A stretch of 38,188 nt of DNA from Paenibacillus sp. GTDB lineage: Bacteria > Bacillota > Bacilli > Paenibacillales > Paenibacillaceae. Below the pieces are notes generated by a model, which saw nothing but the letters and a program-made list of their open reading frames with translations, ran no database searches and was not told the origin of the DNA. Shown in pieces: positions 15,221 to 24,554 of the stretch. Made by a program: the position numbers and the translations under genes. The stretch lies in contig JAIRVF010000045.1 of NCBI GenBank assembly GCA_031254035.1, positions 1 to 38,188 of the forward strand, given 5' to 3'. How positions within the stretch are numbered: position 1 is the first letter of the stretch; every line of letters begins with the position of its first letter.

Positions 15221-15784
15221 TTAGTTTTTTCCATGCAAAGCTCGGAATTCATCTTCAAGCAGCGACATTTCAATCATGTCATGGAATTTTTCATCCTGGT
15301 ATAGGGTGTCCCGTTGTATTCCTTCCTGTTGAAAACCGATTTTCTTATACACATGAATAGCTCTCGGATTGAAAGGATAAACACCCAAATGAATCCGGTG
15401 CAGTTTTAATGTTTCGAAGCCATGGCGTAGCATGAGAATCATCGCTTCCGTACCGTGACCTTTGCCGCGATTGGATGAGCCTTGAATCCCAATTCGAATA
15501 TTCGCGCTGCGGTTTGTAGCATCGATTTCGTTCAAAACGACCTCGCCCAACAATTCATTCGTTTCTTTCGATATGATCATGAAATCAACACGATCCGGAT
15601 GTGGTACTGAGATCTTTTGAAGCCAATCGGCAATTTCCTGGTGGGTAAATTCTTGATTTGATCCGGTTAGCTTAGTAAATTCAGCATCCTGCAAAAATAA
15701 ATAATAGGCCTCCAAATCAGACTCTTTCGCCATTCGTAGAATAATAGCTGCACCTTCGATCTGAATTCCTTCCATTTGCACCAT
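15221..15784 (-). CDS. GNAT family N-acetyltransferase (RimJ/RimL type)
   Basis: 187 residues, ATG behind GGGGAG. GNAT core: ILRMAKESDLEAYY at the start, LLGEVVLNEID for the central strands, and the acetyl-CoA pyrophosphate loop Q-GSSNRGKGHG (the RGKGxG form of Q/RxxGxG/A). Then come LRHGFETLKLHRIHLGVYPFNPRAIHVYKKIGF, described here by its key words NPRAIHVYKKIGF, and EG at the end. The subgroup acetylates protein N-termini, antibiotics or small amines; the substrate cannot be inferred. It is the last gene of a minus-strand cluster, 26 bp after the S33 hydrolase. Confidence 0.85.
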   Translation of the reverse strand: MVQMEGIQIEGAAIILRMAKESDLEAYYLFLQDAEFTKLTGSNQEFTHQEIADWLQKISVPHPDRVDFMIISKETNELLGEVVLNEIDATNRSANIRIGIQGSSNRGKGHGTEAMILMLRHGFETLKLHRIHLGVYPFNPRAIHVYKKIGFQQEGIQRDTLYQDEKFHDMIEMSLLEDEFRALHGKN

Positions 15785-15810
15785 TATGCATCTCCCCTCC
15801 CTGTATTTCC

Positions 15811-16911
15811 CTATATTATAACATTAGCTCTTTCAAAAGTTCGTTCAAAAATATCAAATAACGCTTCGTTGAATTTCTCCTTCTGCTCAAGCATTGGGAT
15901 ATGGCCTGCATCCGAAATGGAATAAAACAGCTTAAGCGGCGCTTGTATGGTCGAGAAGAATTCCTGCGCCAGCGGATAAGGAGTTTGCCAATCCCACTCG
16001 CCATGGATATAAAAGACAGGAATTTCAAATGCGGCCCCTATAGTCGACAGATCGTAGGATTCCATTAAATACTTCCAGATTTGATCCTGCCTTCCGCCAA
16101 ATGCCCCGGAGATGAAAAAATATCTGGTATCCTTCAGAGTATAGAAGGGCGAACATAAGGCATTCATAACTAGCTCGAATGTAGGACCAGCCGCTAGCTT
16201 ATATTTTCTTTGGAATTTTCGTACTTGTGTAAGCTTCCGAATCATTTCGTCGCCGAATGCAGGCGTAGGGTAAGGCTGCAATCTCAAAAGGGTTTGATAA
16301 TGATGGTCATTTCCCGCTTCTTTTGCCACCTCCAGCACTTTCTCATAACCCACGCGTTCATTGTCCCTCATATTGATAACTTGTCCAACACCGATATAAG
16401 CCTGTACCAGCTCTGGATGTTTTTTACTGAACAGGCTGCCAAGCACCGAACCCCAAGAATGCCCCAAAATGATAATCTTCTCTTTGTGATACTTCTTTCG
16501 CAAATATTCCACAATTTCATATGTATCTTGAATCATCCGGTCAACCGTTGTTGTTGGTGTCACTTGTTTCGGATCATTTTTGAAGTAGGTCTTGCCACTG
16601 TTTCTTTGATCCCAATGCACGACGGTAACATGCTTCTCCCACGGGATTTGAAACTCTTGAGCAAAGGGCAAAACCGGTTCGCCCGGGCCGCCATGCAGAA
16701 ACAGCATCACAGGATTGTTTATGTCTTCGCCCCGATGATGCACATATTGCGAAATGCCGCCAATCGTAACGAATTCTCTGCAGTCAATACCATTAACCGT
16801 AGAGGCAATTCGAATTTGGCGGGCTTTCTGCGTTTTCTTGTACTGAACAAACAAAATCAAACAAATGATGAATAAAAACAATCCGCATAAAACACTAAAT
16901 AATATGCTCAT
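15811..16911 (-). CDS. Membrane-anchored alpha/beta hydrolase, S33 prolyl-aminopeptidase-like
   Basis: 366 residues. I take ATG 16911 because the preceding GTG (16917) lies inside the GGAGGTG ribosome site. Residues 3-23 form a single membrane anchor (LFSVLCGLFLFIICLILFV), placing the catalytic part probably outside the cell. Motifs: HGGPG at 73-77 (oxyanion hole of the proline iminopeptidase group), WDQRNSG, nucleophile GHSWGS with Ser152, an Asp in HGEWDWQTPY and the catalytic His in DAGHIP. The family hydrolyses N-terminal proline peptides or small esters and amides. It lies downstream of a TetR gene, 98 bp apart, and is the probable target of that regulator. Confidence 0.82.
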   Translation of the reverse strand: MSILFSVLCGLFLFIICLILFVQYKKTQKARQIRIASTVNGIDCREFVTIGGISQYVHHRGEDINNPVMLFLHGGPGEPVLPFAQEFQIPWEKHVTVVHWDQRNSGKTYFKNDPKQVTPTTTVDRMIQDTYEIVEYLRKKYHKEKIIILGHSWGSVLGSLFSKKHPELVQAYIGVGQVINMRDNERVGYEKVLEVAKEAGNDHHYQTLLRLQPYPTPAFGDEMIRKLTQVRKFQRKYKLAAGPTFELVMNALCSPFYTLKDTRYFFISGAFGGRQDQIWKYLMESYDLSTIGAAFEIPVFYIHGEWDWQTPYPLAQEFFSTIQAPLKLFYSISDAGHIPMLEQKEKFNEALFDIFERTFERANVII

Positions 16912-17009
16912 AGGCACCTCCGATAATGGATAAGAACCGCAGCTGCGGCCAAGCGAAATTGGTTGTGATCATTCTCATCAGGCAGTTTGTATTTTATTTG
17001 AGGAGTCCC

Positions 17010-17603
17010 TCATTGCTTAGCTGCTCCTGCCATATAGTCGGCAATGGAATGAACGAGAATATCCAGCGTTTTTTCTCTTCCCGGCTCGCCATAAGCTGCA
17101 TCTGTAGTAGCAACAAAATGGAGGGCGCTCATTAAATATGCAAGTACATCCATCTCGCATTTTGTTTCGTCGATGCCGCAAAGCGACAGCGTTTTGCTAA
17201 AATAGTCGTTTGATTTTATTGCTTCCCAATCCGCCGCCTCATCCGGAAGTTTACGAAAGAGATACTCCAAATCCGATGGGGAAACGTAGAGAACAATGCT
17301 ATCCGGTGCGAGGTAGACTTCCTTTGCTGCTTTTACGAGCCTATCTTTTAATTTTATTTTTTCGGACAAAATGGACTCGGTTCTCTCAAACATACGTTTC
17401 TCGCCTTTTTTGATAATCGCATAAAGAAGTTCCTCTTTGGAGTTGTAATACGAGTAAAATGACCCTTTTCCGATGTTTGCTGCCGAGGTGATGTCTTCAA
17501 CCGTTACCCGTTTTACGCCTTTTTTGCGTATTAGTGCAATTCCTTTGGCATACATCGTTTCTTTTACCATCTCTTTTTCATGTTCGCTGACAACCTTTGG
17601 CAT
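17010..17603 (-). CDS. TetR/AcrR family transcriptional regulator
   Basis: 197 residues, AAAGGAGG upstream. N-terminal helix-turn-helix: VTVEDITSAANIGKGSFYSYY then NSKEELLYAII (first 60 residues). The C-terminal ligand domain is unassigned. It heads a minus-strand cluster with the S33 hydrolase and acetyltransferase. A dyad (TGACT...AGTCA) sits immediately before its own start and is the likely autoregulatory operator. Confidence 0.87.
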   Translation of the reverse strand: MPKVVSEHEKEMVKETMYAKGIALIRKKGVKRVTVEDITSAANIGKGSFYSYYNSKEELLYAIIKKGEKRMFERTESILSEKIKLKDRLVKAAKEVYLAPDSIVLYVSPSDLEYLFRKLPDEAADWEAIKSNDYFSKTLSLCGIDETKCEMDVLAYLMSALHFVATTDAAYGEPGREKTLDILVHSIADYMAGAAKQ

Positions 17604-17620
17604 TGTAATCCTCCTTTAAA

Positions 17621-17645
17621 TGACTATAATGAATAAAACCAGTCA
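17621..17645. promoter_or_regulatory. Probable TetR operator
   Basis: Inverted repeat TGACT (17621-17625) and AGTCA (17641-17645) with 15 bp between, only 18 bp from the TetR start codon and covering the expected promoter. Dyads of this size are normal for TetR dimers, but the half sites are short. Confidence 0.45.
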
Positions 17646-17808
17646 ATAAAAATATATTAATTGTTTTCTCATATCTTTACAAGACGTAATAGTACAATTG
17701 ACTCATGTTAGCAAACTGATTTGAAATAATGTGAAAATGTATGGAAAACAATGAAAAAAGAAAGAAAAGCGGAGAAAATGTGGTGTTATCCACGAATTAT
17801 TCAATAAT

Positions 17809-17837
17809 TTGTTAATAGCTGCCAGAATTCATATGTT
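17809..17837 (+). promoter_or_regulatory. Candidate sigma-A promoter of the polysaccharide operon
   Basis: TTGTTA (17809-17814), 17 bp, TATGTT (17832-17837). It is the best-spaced pair in the 300 bp between the divergent TetR gene and the operon, leaving a leader of roughly 105 nt. I looked for a c-di-GMP riboswitch in this leader and found no recognisable one. Confidence 0.45.
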
Positions 17838-17950
17838 ATATTGTTATGTACTAGAGTTTAGATTTCTTTTATTTTAAAAAAAGATATTTTTGCATGAGTA
17901 TACAGACCTAATTAACATATAAATCCATAAGGTCAAAAGGAGTGGAGAGA

Positions 17951-18961
17951 ATGAACGATAAATGCGTATCGGTAGTAGTACCTGCTTACAATGAGGAGGA
18001 AGTCATTCAGCAGTGCTACGATGCATTGACGAACGTAATGCTCGATACAAACTACACATACGAACTTGTCTTTGTAAACGATGGGAGCAAGGATCGTACG
18101 TTGAGCATCCTGAATGAACTAGCTAGGCAGGATGAACATGTGCGGATCGTAAACTTTGCAAGGAACTTTGGCCATCAGGCAGCGGTAACAGCGGGAATCA
18201 ATCAAGCGAAGGGGGATTGCGTCGTCATTATCGATGCAGATTTGCAGGACCCTCCCCAAGTGATTCATGACATGTTGGAGAAGTGGGAAGAAGGATATGA
18301 CGTGGTGTACGGAAAACGAAGAAAACGCAAAGGCGAAACGATTTTTAAACTGGTGTCAGCTTCGTTGTTCTATCGCTTTCTTCAGCGTATGTCAGATACA
18401 GAGATCCCACGAGATACGGGAGATTTTCGTCTAATTGACCGCAAGATCGTGCATGTATTTAATCGAATGACGGAGCGGAACAAATTTATTCGCGGGATCG
18501 TCAGCTGGATCGGATTTAGCCAGACTTATGTGGAATATGAGCGGGATGAGCGGGTTGCGGGTGAAACGAAATATCCGCTGCGCAAGATGATCGCTTTTGC
18601 TTCTGATGGGATTTTTTCGTTTTCATCCAAACCACTAAAGCTGATCACCCGGATGGGGATGCTGACGGTCGTGCTCGCTTTTGGCGTGCTTATTTATTCC
18701 TTGTGCGCGAAGCTGTTTCACCTTCCTGAAGTAGCTCAGGGCTGGACGTCTATTATGACCGCGATTACTTTGTTTAGCGGTGTGCAGATGCTATCGCTGG
18801 GTATTATAGGCGAATATATTGCCCGAATTTATGACGAAAGCAAAAACAGACCTCAGTATATTGTAAGAGAGACAATCAATTATCCCGTAGAAGAAATGCA
18901 TATAAAGCAAAAGCAGACATATCAAGGTGATTATTCTCAGTCTGAGATGGTTATTAAATAA
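17951..18961 (+). CDS. GtrB-like polyprenyl-phosphate glycosyltransferase (GT2)
   Basis: 336 residues from ATG 17951 (AAAAGGAG 14 bp before; an upstream GTG at 17942 is too close to it). GT-A catalytic domain: SVVVPAYNEEE, FVNDGSKDRT, the DADLQDPP metal/donor site and RDTGDFRLIDR. Two C-terminal membrane segments (ITRMGMLTVVLAFGVLIYSL and SIMTAITLFSGVQMLSLGII) end with GEYIARIYDESKNRPQY, the usual ending of the GtrB/DPM1-like group. These enzymes move a sugar from a nucleotide donor to undecaprenyl phosphate at the inner face. It is the first gene of the operon whose last gene encodes GtrA, its usual flippase partner. Confidence 0.85.
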   Translation: MNDKCVSVVVPAYNEEEVIQQCYDALTNVMLDTNYTYELVFVNDGSKDRTLSILNELARQDEHVRIVNFARNFGHQAAVTAGINQAKGDCVVIIDADLQDPPQVIHDMLEKWEEGYDVVYGKRRKRKGETIFKLVSASLFYRFLQRMSDTEIPRDTGDFRLIDRKIVHVFNRMTERNKFIRGIVSWIGFSQTYVEYERDERVAGETKYPLRKMIAFASDGIFSFSSKPLKLITRMGMLTVVLAFGVLIYSLCAKLFHLPEVAQGWTSIMTAITLFSGVQMLSLGIIGEYIARIYDESKNRPQYIVRETINYPVEEMHIKQKQTYQGDYSQSEMVIK

Positions 18962-19006
18962 TAATCAGGATTGTTGAGGTATGGGTCTTTAGCAGGGGGT
19001 AAGACG

Positions 19007-20164
19007 ATGAAAAATTTATGGACAAACGGGCTATGCGGAATTTTGTTACTAAATGTTCTTGCGGCCTGCGGCGACGCCTCTGTTCAGGATGGACAACCAG
19101 CACAACCAGAAATGCATACAAAGCACAATAAGCCGATAGCATCACAGAGCGCACATTTTAGCGATCAGTTGAAATTACAGCATCATCGTCAGGACACGGA
19201 ACGTTTTGTCATGAGCAAATTGTACGGACCCAATGGTCCGTATACGAATTATCAGGATAGCAGCGAAACGGATATGGCTGCCACGGGGCACGAGGTTTTG
19301 AGCGAGTCTGCTGGACTCTTAATGCATTATGATGTGTTAACGAATCAGAAGGATGCCTTTCAATCCGAATGGGAGCGTGCAAAGCATATTTTTGATCTCC
19401 CTTCAGGTTTTAGCTATCGGTTCAGTCCCAAGCAGGATAAAAAATATACAATCAATGCCGCAGTCGACGACCTTCGGATCATCAGTGCCTTGTATGATGC
19501 AGGGGAGCAATTTCACGCTGCAGCGTATACCGAGCTAGCCAATACTTACGGCAAACGTTTCTATAAACACAACATCAAGGACAATAAGCTTTACGATTTT
19601 TACGATGAAAAATATAAGGTCACTAATGATTTTGTAACGTTATGTTATATTGATCTATCAACAATGAAACGGCTGCCCATCCCTTCAAAGCAGCAAGCGA
19701 ATTTGGTCCTGAATATGCAGGAAATTATACAAAACGGATACCTATCGGATAAATTCCCCTTTTACGAGACAAGGTATCATTATGACACGGGCACATACCG
19801 TTCGGAGGGGATTAACACGGTTGAGTCGGTGCTAACGATCCTTACGTTATCTGAGGCTGGCCTTCAACATCCCGAAAGCATCTCTTACTTGAAAGATCAT
19901 GTGAAGAACGGAACATTGTATGGCCAATATGACAAAAACGGCACCCCGCAAAATCAGATTCAATCAACCGCAATCTATGCCATTACGTCAATGATTGGTT
20001 CTGTATTGCATGATATTGACTTGTATAAGGACAGCATAAAGCAGATGGAGAAGTACCGGGTGGCGGATAAGACAAGCCCGCTTTACGGCGGCTTCGGAGA
20101 TTCGGCGACGAATCAGGCCTTTTCATTTGATAATTTGATGGCATTGCTCGCGTATGCTCACTAG
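19007..20164 (+). CDS. ydaJ: YdaJ-like lipoprotein, glycoside hydrolase family 8-like
   Basis: 385 residues from ATG 19007 (GGGGGT upstream). Lipoprotein signal: MKNLWTN, hydrophobic, lipobox LAAC with Cys21. The following low-complexity linker (22-60) leads into a helical barrel resembling GH8. Glu100 in VLSESAGLLMHY sits where the general acid (SEGxGYGM) is expected, and the VDDLRI segment (Asp154/155) corresponds to the central D-x-D-L block. Other aromatic-rich helices follow (FYKHN, YDFYDEKY, FYETRYHYDTGTY). GH8-like hydrolases trim beta-glucans; in cellulose-type synthase operons they aid export or release. The match to B. subtilis YdaJ rests on fold and operon position. Confidence 0.72.
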   Translation: MKNLWTNGLCGILLLNVLAACGDASVQDGQPAQPEMHTKHNKPIASQSAHFSDQLKLQHHRQDTERFVMSKLYGPNGPYTNYQDSSETDMAATGHEVLSESAGLLMHYDVLTNQKDAFQSEWERAKHIFDLPSGFSYRFSPKQDKKYTINAAVDDLRIISALYDAGEQFHAAAYTELANTYGKRFYKHNIKDNKLYDFYDEKYKVTNDFVTLCYIDLSTMKRLPIPSKQQANLVLNMQEIIQNGYLSDKFPFYETRYHYDTGTYRSEGINTVESVLTILTLSEAGLQHPESISYLKDHVKNGTLYGQYDKNGTPQNQIQSTAIYAITSMIGSVLHDIDLYKDSIKQMEKYRVADKTSPLYGGFGDSATNQAFSFDNLMALLAYAH

Positions 20165-20201
20165 GGCCGGGCATTTGCGGGTTTGAAGGTAGGTGTATAC
20201 A

Positions 20202-21701
20202 TTGGCAAAGGCTCCTTGGTTAAAAAAGCTCGGTTACAGGATAAATGTCCTCAGCCGATATGTTTCCCCGTCACTGCTCGCAACATCACTGGTGCTGCTC
20301 ATCACTATCTTTGTGCTGTTTGTGCCGCCGTACATCGGGATGGCAGACAACGGCGACTATTTCCGGATTTTGTACAGCAATGGACTGTATTTTAATCACC
20401 CTGATTATGACAGTTTATATTTCGGTTACTTTAACAAGGAATTCGGAATCTTTCAGTATTTCAACGAAAATGGAGCTATGTATTATTCTTCACAATCCCT
20501 TCTTATACGTTTATCTATCTGGATCAATCAATTGTTTAATCAACAGGTATTTGATATTCGAGTCCAAGCGGTATTGCTGACGATCATGTACGCGGGAGCC
20601 GTCTATATGTTCGTTGAGGCATTAACCTGGAAAATGAAACGCAAGTACGGATACATCGTAGCCGTTTTGGCTGTGTTTTTATTCGCGGATACCGCATATA
20701 CGGCTTTCTTTAACTCGTTTTTTGGCGAAAGTTTAGTTTGGACTATGCTTATCTACTTGTTTGCATCTGGACTTCTTTTATTCCGCAACCGGTACTCCGA
20801 TTACGCGATGATGGCTGTTTTTTTCATAAGCGGCCTCCTGCTTACAACGAGCAAGCAGCAAAATGCCCCTGTCGGCATCATTATTGCCGTGATGGGAGTC
20901 ATTATGATCTTTGTGCGTAAGCGGCGAAGCTTCCGGGTGATGATGGCTTCTTTCCTTGCGGTGCTTATGGTTGCGGGTGTTGCCACCTACGCGCTGATCC
21001 CGAAGGAATTTGTGAATGTAAACCAATACCATGCCATGACCCGTGGTGTATTAATGCAATCTGAAGATCCGGAGGCGACCCTGAAGTCCTTTAGTATGAA
21101 TAAACAATACGCCGTTCTGAATGGGGCCATTCATTACGAGCCATATACGACCGTGGATGTGAACTCCCAGATTTTAGAGGATAGTTTCTATAATCATTAT
21201 GGTTTTGTGTCGATTCTTGGCTATTATCTAAAGCATCCTGATCAAGCAGGGAAAATGATGAACTTGGCCGCGAAAAGTGCATTCACGATCCGACCGTCGG
21301 CGATGGGCAACTACGAGAAGTCTGTAGGAAAACCTTTTGGTGAACATACGAAGTTTTTTTCCGGATATAGCGATCTGAAAAAAGCATTTGCCCCCAAAAC
21401 TTTTGGTTTTATCGTCATATGGATGCTGGTCATTATCGGGTTATATACACCGCACTTCATTGCTGCAATTAAGACAAAACGTATGCGGAGCATGGTAAGG
21501 CTGCCCTTAATTCTCATGATGATGTTTATGGGTCTGTCAGGAATTTTCGTTTCGATCATCGGTGCAGGAGATGCGGATTTGTCGAAGCATGAATTTCTAT
21601 TTACGGCGACATTTGATCTGGTGACATTTGCCGCAATAGCCGATGCGATATGCAGGAACCTATGGCAGAACATGCCGGCGGCTGGTGATGAACCGTCATG
21701 A
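20202..21701 (+). CDS. Polytopic membrane glycosyltransferase, GT-C-like
   Basis: 499 residues from TTG 20202, chosen because AGGTAGGTG precedes it at the right distance; the GTG at 20193 overlaps that site. About ten hydrophobic segments. After the first one comes a large outside loop beginning IGMADNGDYFRIL, with the acidic pair early in the first loop that is typical of GT-C transferases using polyprenyl-phosphate sugars. Another long outer stretch (KEFVNVNQYHAMTRGV to about residue 380) lies in the second half. It resembles the hexose-transferase membrane proteins of Gram-positive glycan loci (WsfD-like), but I cannot name it with certainty. With GtrB (first gene) and GtrA (last gene) it would complete a three-part Gtr system. 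Confidence 0.6.
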   Translation: MAKAPWLKKLGYRINVLSRYVSPSLLATSLVLLITIFVLFVPPYIGMADNGDYFRILYSNGLYFNHPDYDSLYFGYFNKEFGIFQYFNENGAMYYSSQSLLIRLSIWINQLFNQQVFDIRVQAVLLTIMYAGAVYMFVEALTWKMKRKYGYIVAVLAVFLFADTAYTAFFNSFFGESLVWTMLIYLFASGLLLFRNRYSDYAMMAVFFISGLLLTTSKQQNAPVGIIIAVMGVIMIFVRKRRSFRVMMASFLAVLMVAGVATYALIPKEFVNVNQYHAMTRGVLMQSEDPEATLKSFSMNKQYAVLNGAIHYEPYTTVDVNSQILEDSFYNHYGFVSILGYYLKHPDQAGKMMNLAAKSAFTIRPSAMGNYEKSVGKPFGEHTKFFSGYSDLKKAFAPKTFGFIVIWMLVIIGLYTPHFIAAIKTKRMRSMVRLPLILMMMFMGLSGIFVSIIGAGDADLSKHEFLFTATFDLVTFAAIADAICRNLWQNMPAAGDEPS

Positions 21702-21737
21702 CATGAGAACAAAATCACAAGAAAGGAGGACGATTCA

Positions 21738-23276
21738 TTGAAGCGAAAATATCGTTTGCATATCGGGCTGATTGTGCTTCTTATTTCGGGTTTAATCTAT
21801 CCGGTATCGGTTCAAGCAGCTAACTCTCCATCTTTTGATTCTGTTCTTATTGTGTATGACAGCCTGGGGATCGGCACGAAGGAAGAAGGCAACGTAGAGG
21901 CTTTAAAGCGGCTTCTTGCCGCATTTCGGGTAGAGGTTACGACCGAGTCGATCGATTCCTATACGGCGGGGTCTCTAAGTAACTATTCCAAGCTTATCGA
22001 AGTGCACAACCGCTCCGATCTTGTCAGGGAAGGTAGTCAATATTTAACGGATTTGCAGTCCTATCAAGGAGATATTCTCTACATAGGAGGGAAGCCGCAG
22101 GATAAACTGGTCCATTCGTTAGGGCTTCAGGCTAAGGCCATGGAGAAGGTGGCGGATTTTTCAATCGGGGGTTTCGTTGAAAAGTCACTTCGTCTCAGTT
22201 CCGTTTTTGATACGAATGAGCCTGGAGTTCAGCGGTACGGAGTTTTAAAGTCTCAGGACACAAGCTATCCTTACGGGATACGAAAGGGTCCGTATGCTTA
22301 TGTTCCTTTTATGGAAAAAGACATGCTTAGTGAAATTGCAGTCACTTACGTACTTAAGGATTGGCTGCTGCAGGGACAGGAAAACCATTATTACCTTGTT
22401 TTCAAGGAAATTTATCCGTTTTCGGACTTGCAGCTGCTGGAACGAATGTCGGATGAACTGTATGAAGCAGGTATCCCATTTATCGTAAGCGTGCACCCGG
22501 TATTCAACAATACGGATTACCCGGCGATGAAACGGTATATCAACACCTTGAAATATGTTCAATCCCGCAACGGCACAGTTTTGGTAGAAGCGCCGTTTGT
22601 CGCAACGGCTCAGGATAGGGGCTATAACAGCTTGTACAGTCAGATGGAACATTTTATCGATGTATTGGCTGAAGAGGGCGTTGTGCCGCTTGGAATGGGT
22701 GCAGAAATGTTCTGGACGTATGATGATCATCTTGTCAAGGAAGGAATGACTTTTTTTAATTCGGTGATTCTTTTTCCAGATATGCATCCCATCTACAAAG
22801 CGAGGCGTAATCGATCCGAAGCTTTTTCTTCCTCGATCTACAGCGTAAATCCGGCGTTTCTACAGCGTTACATTGCCGATGATCGTTTAATTAAGCCGCT
22901 TCCGATGGATACTGCATTTACGTATGATTTTGTGCAAAATGAATCGGAGCTTGAGAGTTTGGTACAGGGGCTAAAGAATAGCTGGATTACCTTTGAAGAT
23001 TATAAAAAAGAGGCCCATAACATAAAAACCGAAACCAACGAATTAAAATCGGACCGCGGCTCGCTTGTGGTGAATGGAGTCCATTTAGGGATTCAGACCA
23101 GCCATGTAGAAACGAGTTCCGACTATGAATATAAGAAGCATGAGCAGAAGAGTTTCGAGACCTGGTTTACGGTTCAGAATAAATTTTTTATCATCGTTAT
23201 TTTCATTACTTTGTTTGTATTCTCCGGCTTCCTGATTATTGGATATCGTATGTATAAACGGAAATATTACAAGTAA
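21738..23276 (+). CDS. ydaL: YdaL-like DUF2334 polysaccharide-deacetylase-fold protein
   Basis: 512 residues from TTG 21738 behind AAAGGAGGA. Signal peptide to about VSVQA (27), C-terminal membrane anchor (FFIIVIFITLFVFSGFLIIGY) with a basic tail, so the body faces outside. Residues 33-180 form an alpha/beta domain; 215-400 correspond to DUF2334 (a deacetylase-like barrel): YYLVFKEIYPFSDLQ, GIPFIVSVHPVFN and later MGAEMFWTYDD. The metal-binding Asp and the HGYTH-type histidines expected in active relatives are not seen (KEIYPF and VLVEAPFVAT stand in their places), so catalysis may be lost. Fourth gene of the operon, 12 bp before ydaM. Confidence 0.75.
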   Translation: MKRKYRLHIGLIVLLISGLIYPVSVQAANSPSFDSVLIVYDSLGIGTKEEGNVEALKRLLAAFRVEVTTESIDSYTAGSLSNYSKLIEVHNRSDLVREGSQYLTDLQSYQGDILYIGGKPQDKLVHSLGLQAKAMEKVADFSIGGFVEKSLRLSSVFDTNEPGVQRYGVLKSQDTSYPYGIRKGPYAYVPFMEKDMLSEIAVTYVLKDWLLQGQENHYYLVFKEIYPFSDLQLLERMSDELYEAGIPFIVSVHPVFNNTDYPAMKRYINTLKYVQSRNGTVLVEAPFVATAQDRGYNSLYSQMEHFIDVLAEEGVVPLGMGAEMFWTYDDHLVKEGMTFFNSVILFPDMHPIYKARRNRSEAFSSSIYSVNPAFLQRYIADDRLIKPLPMDTAFTYDFVQNESELESLVQGLKNSWITFEDYKKEAHNIKTETNELKSDRGSLVVNGVHLGIQTSHVETSSDYEYKKHEQKSFETWFTVQNKFFIIVIFITLFVFSGFLIIGYRMYKRKYYK

Positions 23277-23287
23277 GGAGGGGAGTC

Positions 23288-24538
23288 ATGACTGCTGCAG
23301 ACATCTTGATGCTGATCGCCGTGGTCAGTATATGGTCGCTGCTTCTCGTCAATGTAGTGCTGATTATTGCTGGCTACCTGTACTATATTGCCAATGAGAA
23401 GCGTGAGGTGCCGCCGCTCCCTGAGAATGTCCCCTTTGTCTCGCTGATGGTTCCTGCCCATAACGAAGGCAAAGTCATTACGCAAACGGTGGAGGCGCTG
23501 CTGGCGCTTGATTATCCGCAGGATCGCTATGAGATTATCGTCATTAACGACAATTCGAATGATAACAGCAGCGATTTGCTGGCGCGGATTCAGGACAAGC
23601 ATAAAGGGCGCAATTTGATTGTAATTAACACAGATAAAATAACTGGCGGCAAAGGGAAGTCGAACGCCCTGAATATTGGTTTTAAGCAAAGCAGGGGAGA
23701 ATTTATCGCCATCTATGACGCCGACAATACACCGGAGAAGACGGCTCTGCGCTATCTTGTCGGAGAAATTACTCACGATCCGTCACTTGGAGCGGTGATT
23801 GGCAAGTTCCGCACTCGTAATCGCGATGCAAGCCTATTGACGCGTTTTATCAATATTGAGACGTTGTCCTTCCAATGGATGGCCCAGGCTGGAAGATGGA
23901 AGCTCTTTAAACTATGCACCATCCCGGGAACGAATTTCATTATGCGCAGGGAGATTATTGAGCGAATCGGGGGCTGGGACGTCAAGGCGATTGCAGAGGA
24001 TACGGAAATCAGCTTCCGCATTTATATGATGGGTTACCGCATCAAGTTCCAGCCCAAGTCGGTAACCTGGGAGCAGGAGCCGCAGACATTAAAGGTATGG
24101 TTCAAGCAGCGAACAAGATGGGCGAAAGGCAATATTTATGTCATTGTTAAAAATTTGCCGCTGCTTTTCGACCGGTCAGCCAAACGGATTCACTTTGATC
24201 TTTTATATTTTTTATCGATCTATTTCTTATTGTTGACCTCGCTTATTATGTCTGACACGCTGCTTATTTTACACGCACTCGGGCTAGTGTATACAACCAT
24301 TGCCGGGCTAAGCTCATTTTTGTGGCTGCTGGCTATCATTTTATTTGTGACCAGTACCTTCATTACGATCATTACAGAAAAGGGAGAAATGAGACTATCC
24401 AATCTGTGGATCATTATGCTGATGTACATTTCTTACTGTCAGTTATGGATGGTTGTAGCAGCCTATGGTTTATATAACTACATCAAGGATTTGATTTTCA
24501 AAAGAGAAGTAAAATGGTACAAAACCGAACGTTATTAA
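23288..24538 (+). CDS. ydaM: YdaM-like processive glycosyltransferase (GT2, polysaccharide synthase)
   Basis: 416 residues, ATG behind AAGGAGGGG. One N-terminal helix (9-33), a cytosolic GT-A domain, then three or four C-terminal helices forming the export channel. All processive-synthase motifs are present: VPAHNEGK, INDNSND, DAD at 144-146, Glu-Asp of AEDTE (237-238) and QRTRW (274-278), the last being the hallmark of cellulose/hyaluronan-type synthases. It should polymerise a nucleotide sugar and push the chain through the membrane, with YdaN as outer-face partner. There is no PilZ domain, so c-di-GMP control must come from another protein, here the YdaK homologue. Confidence 0.87.
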   Translation: MTAADILMLIAVVSIWSLLLVNVVLIIAGYLYYIANEKREVPPLPENVPFVSLMVPAHNEGKVITQTVEALLALDYPQDRYEIIVINDNSNDNSSDLLARIQDKHKGRNLIVINTDKITGGKGKSNALNIGFKQSRGEFIAIYDADNTPEKTALRYLVGEITHDPSLGAVIGKFRTRNRDASLLTRFINIETLSFQWMAQAGRWKLFKLCTIPGTNFIMRREIIERIGGWDVKAIAEDTEISFRIYMMGYRIKFQPKSVTWEQEPQTLKVWFKQRTRWAKGNIYVIVKNLPLLFDRSAKRIHFDLLYFLSIYFLLLTSLIMSDTLLILHALGLVYTTIAGLSSFLWLLAIILFVTSTFITIITEKGEMRLSNLWIIMLMYISYCQLWMVVAAYGLYNYIKDLIFKREVKWYKTERY

Positions 24539-24554
24539 GACAAGGGGGAGAAAC

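Noticed and set aside
17640..17950. c-di-GMP riboswitch in the leader of the polysaccharide operon
   Set aside because: None of the conserved GEMM-type elements could be seen; control by c-di-GMP is better placed at the YdaK-like protein.
22245..22787. 180-codon minus-strand frame inside the ydaL-like gene
   Set aside because: Antisense shadow of a gene supported by signal peptide, domain pattern and operon context.
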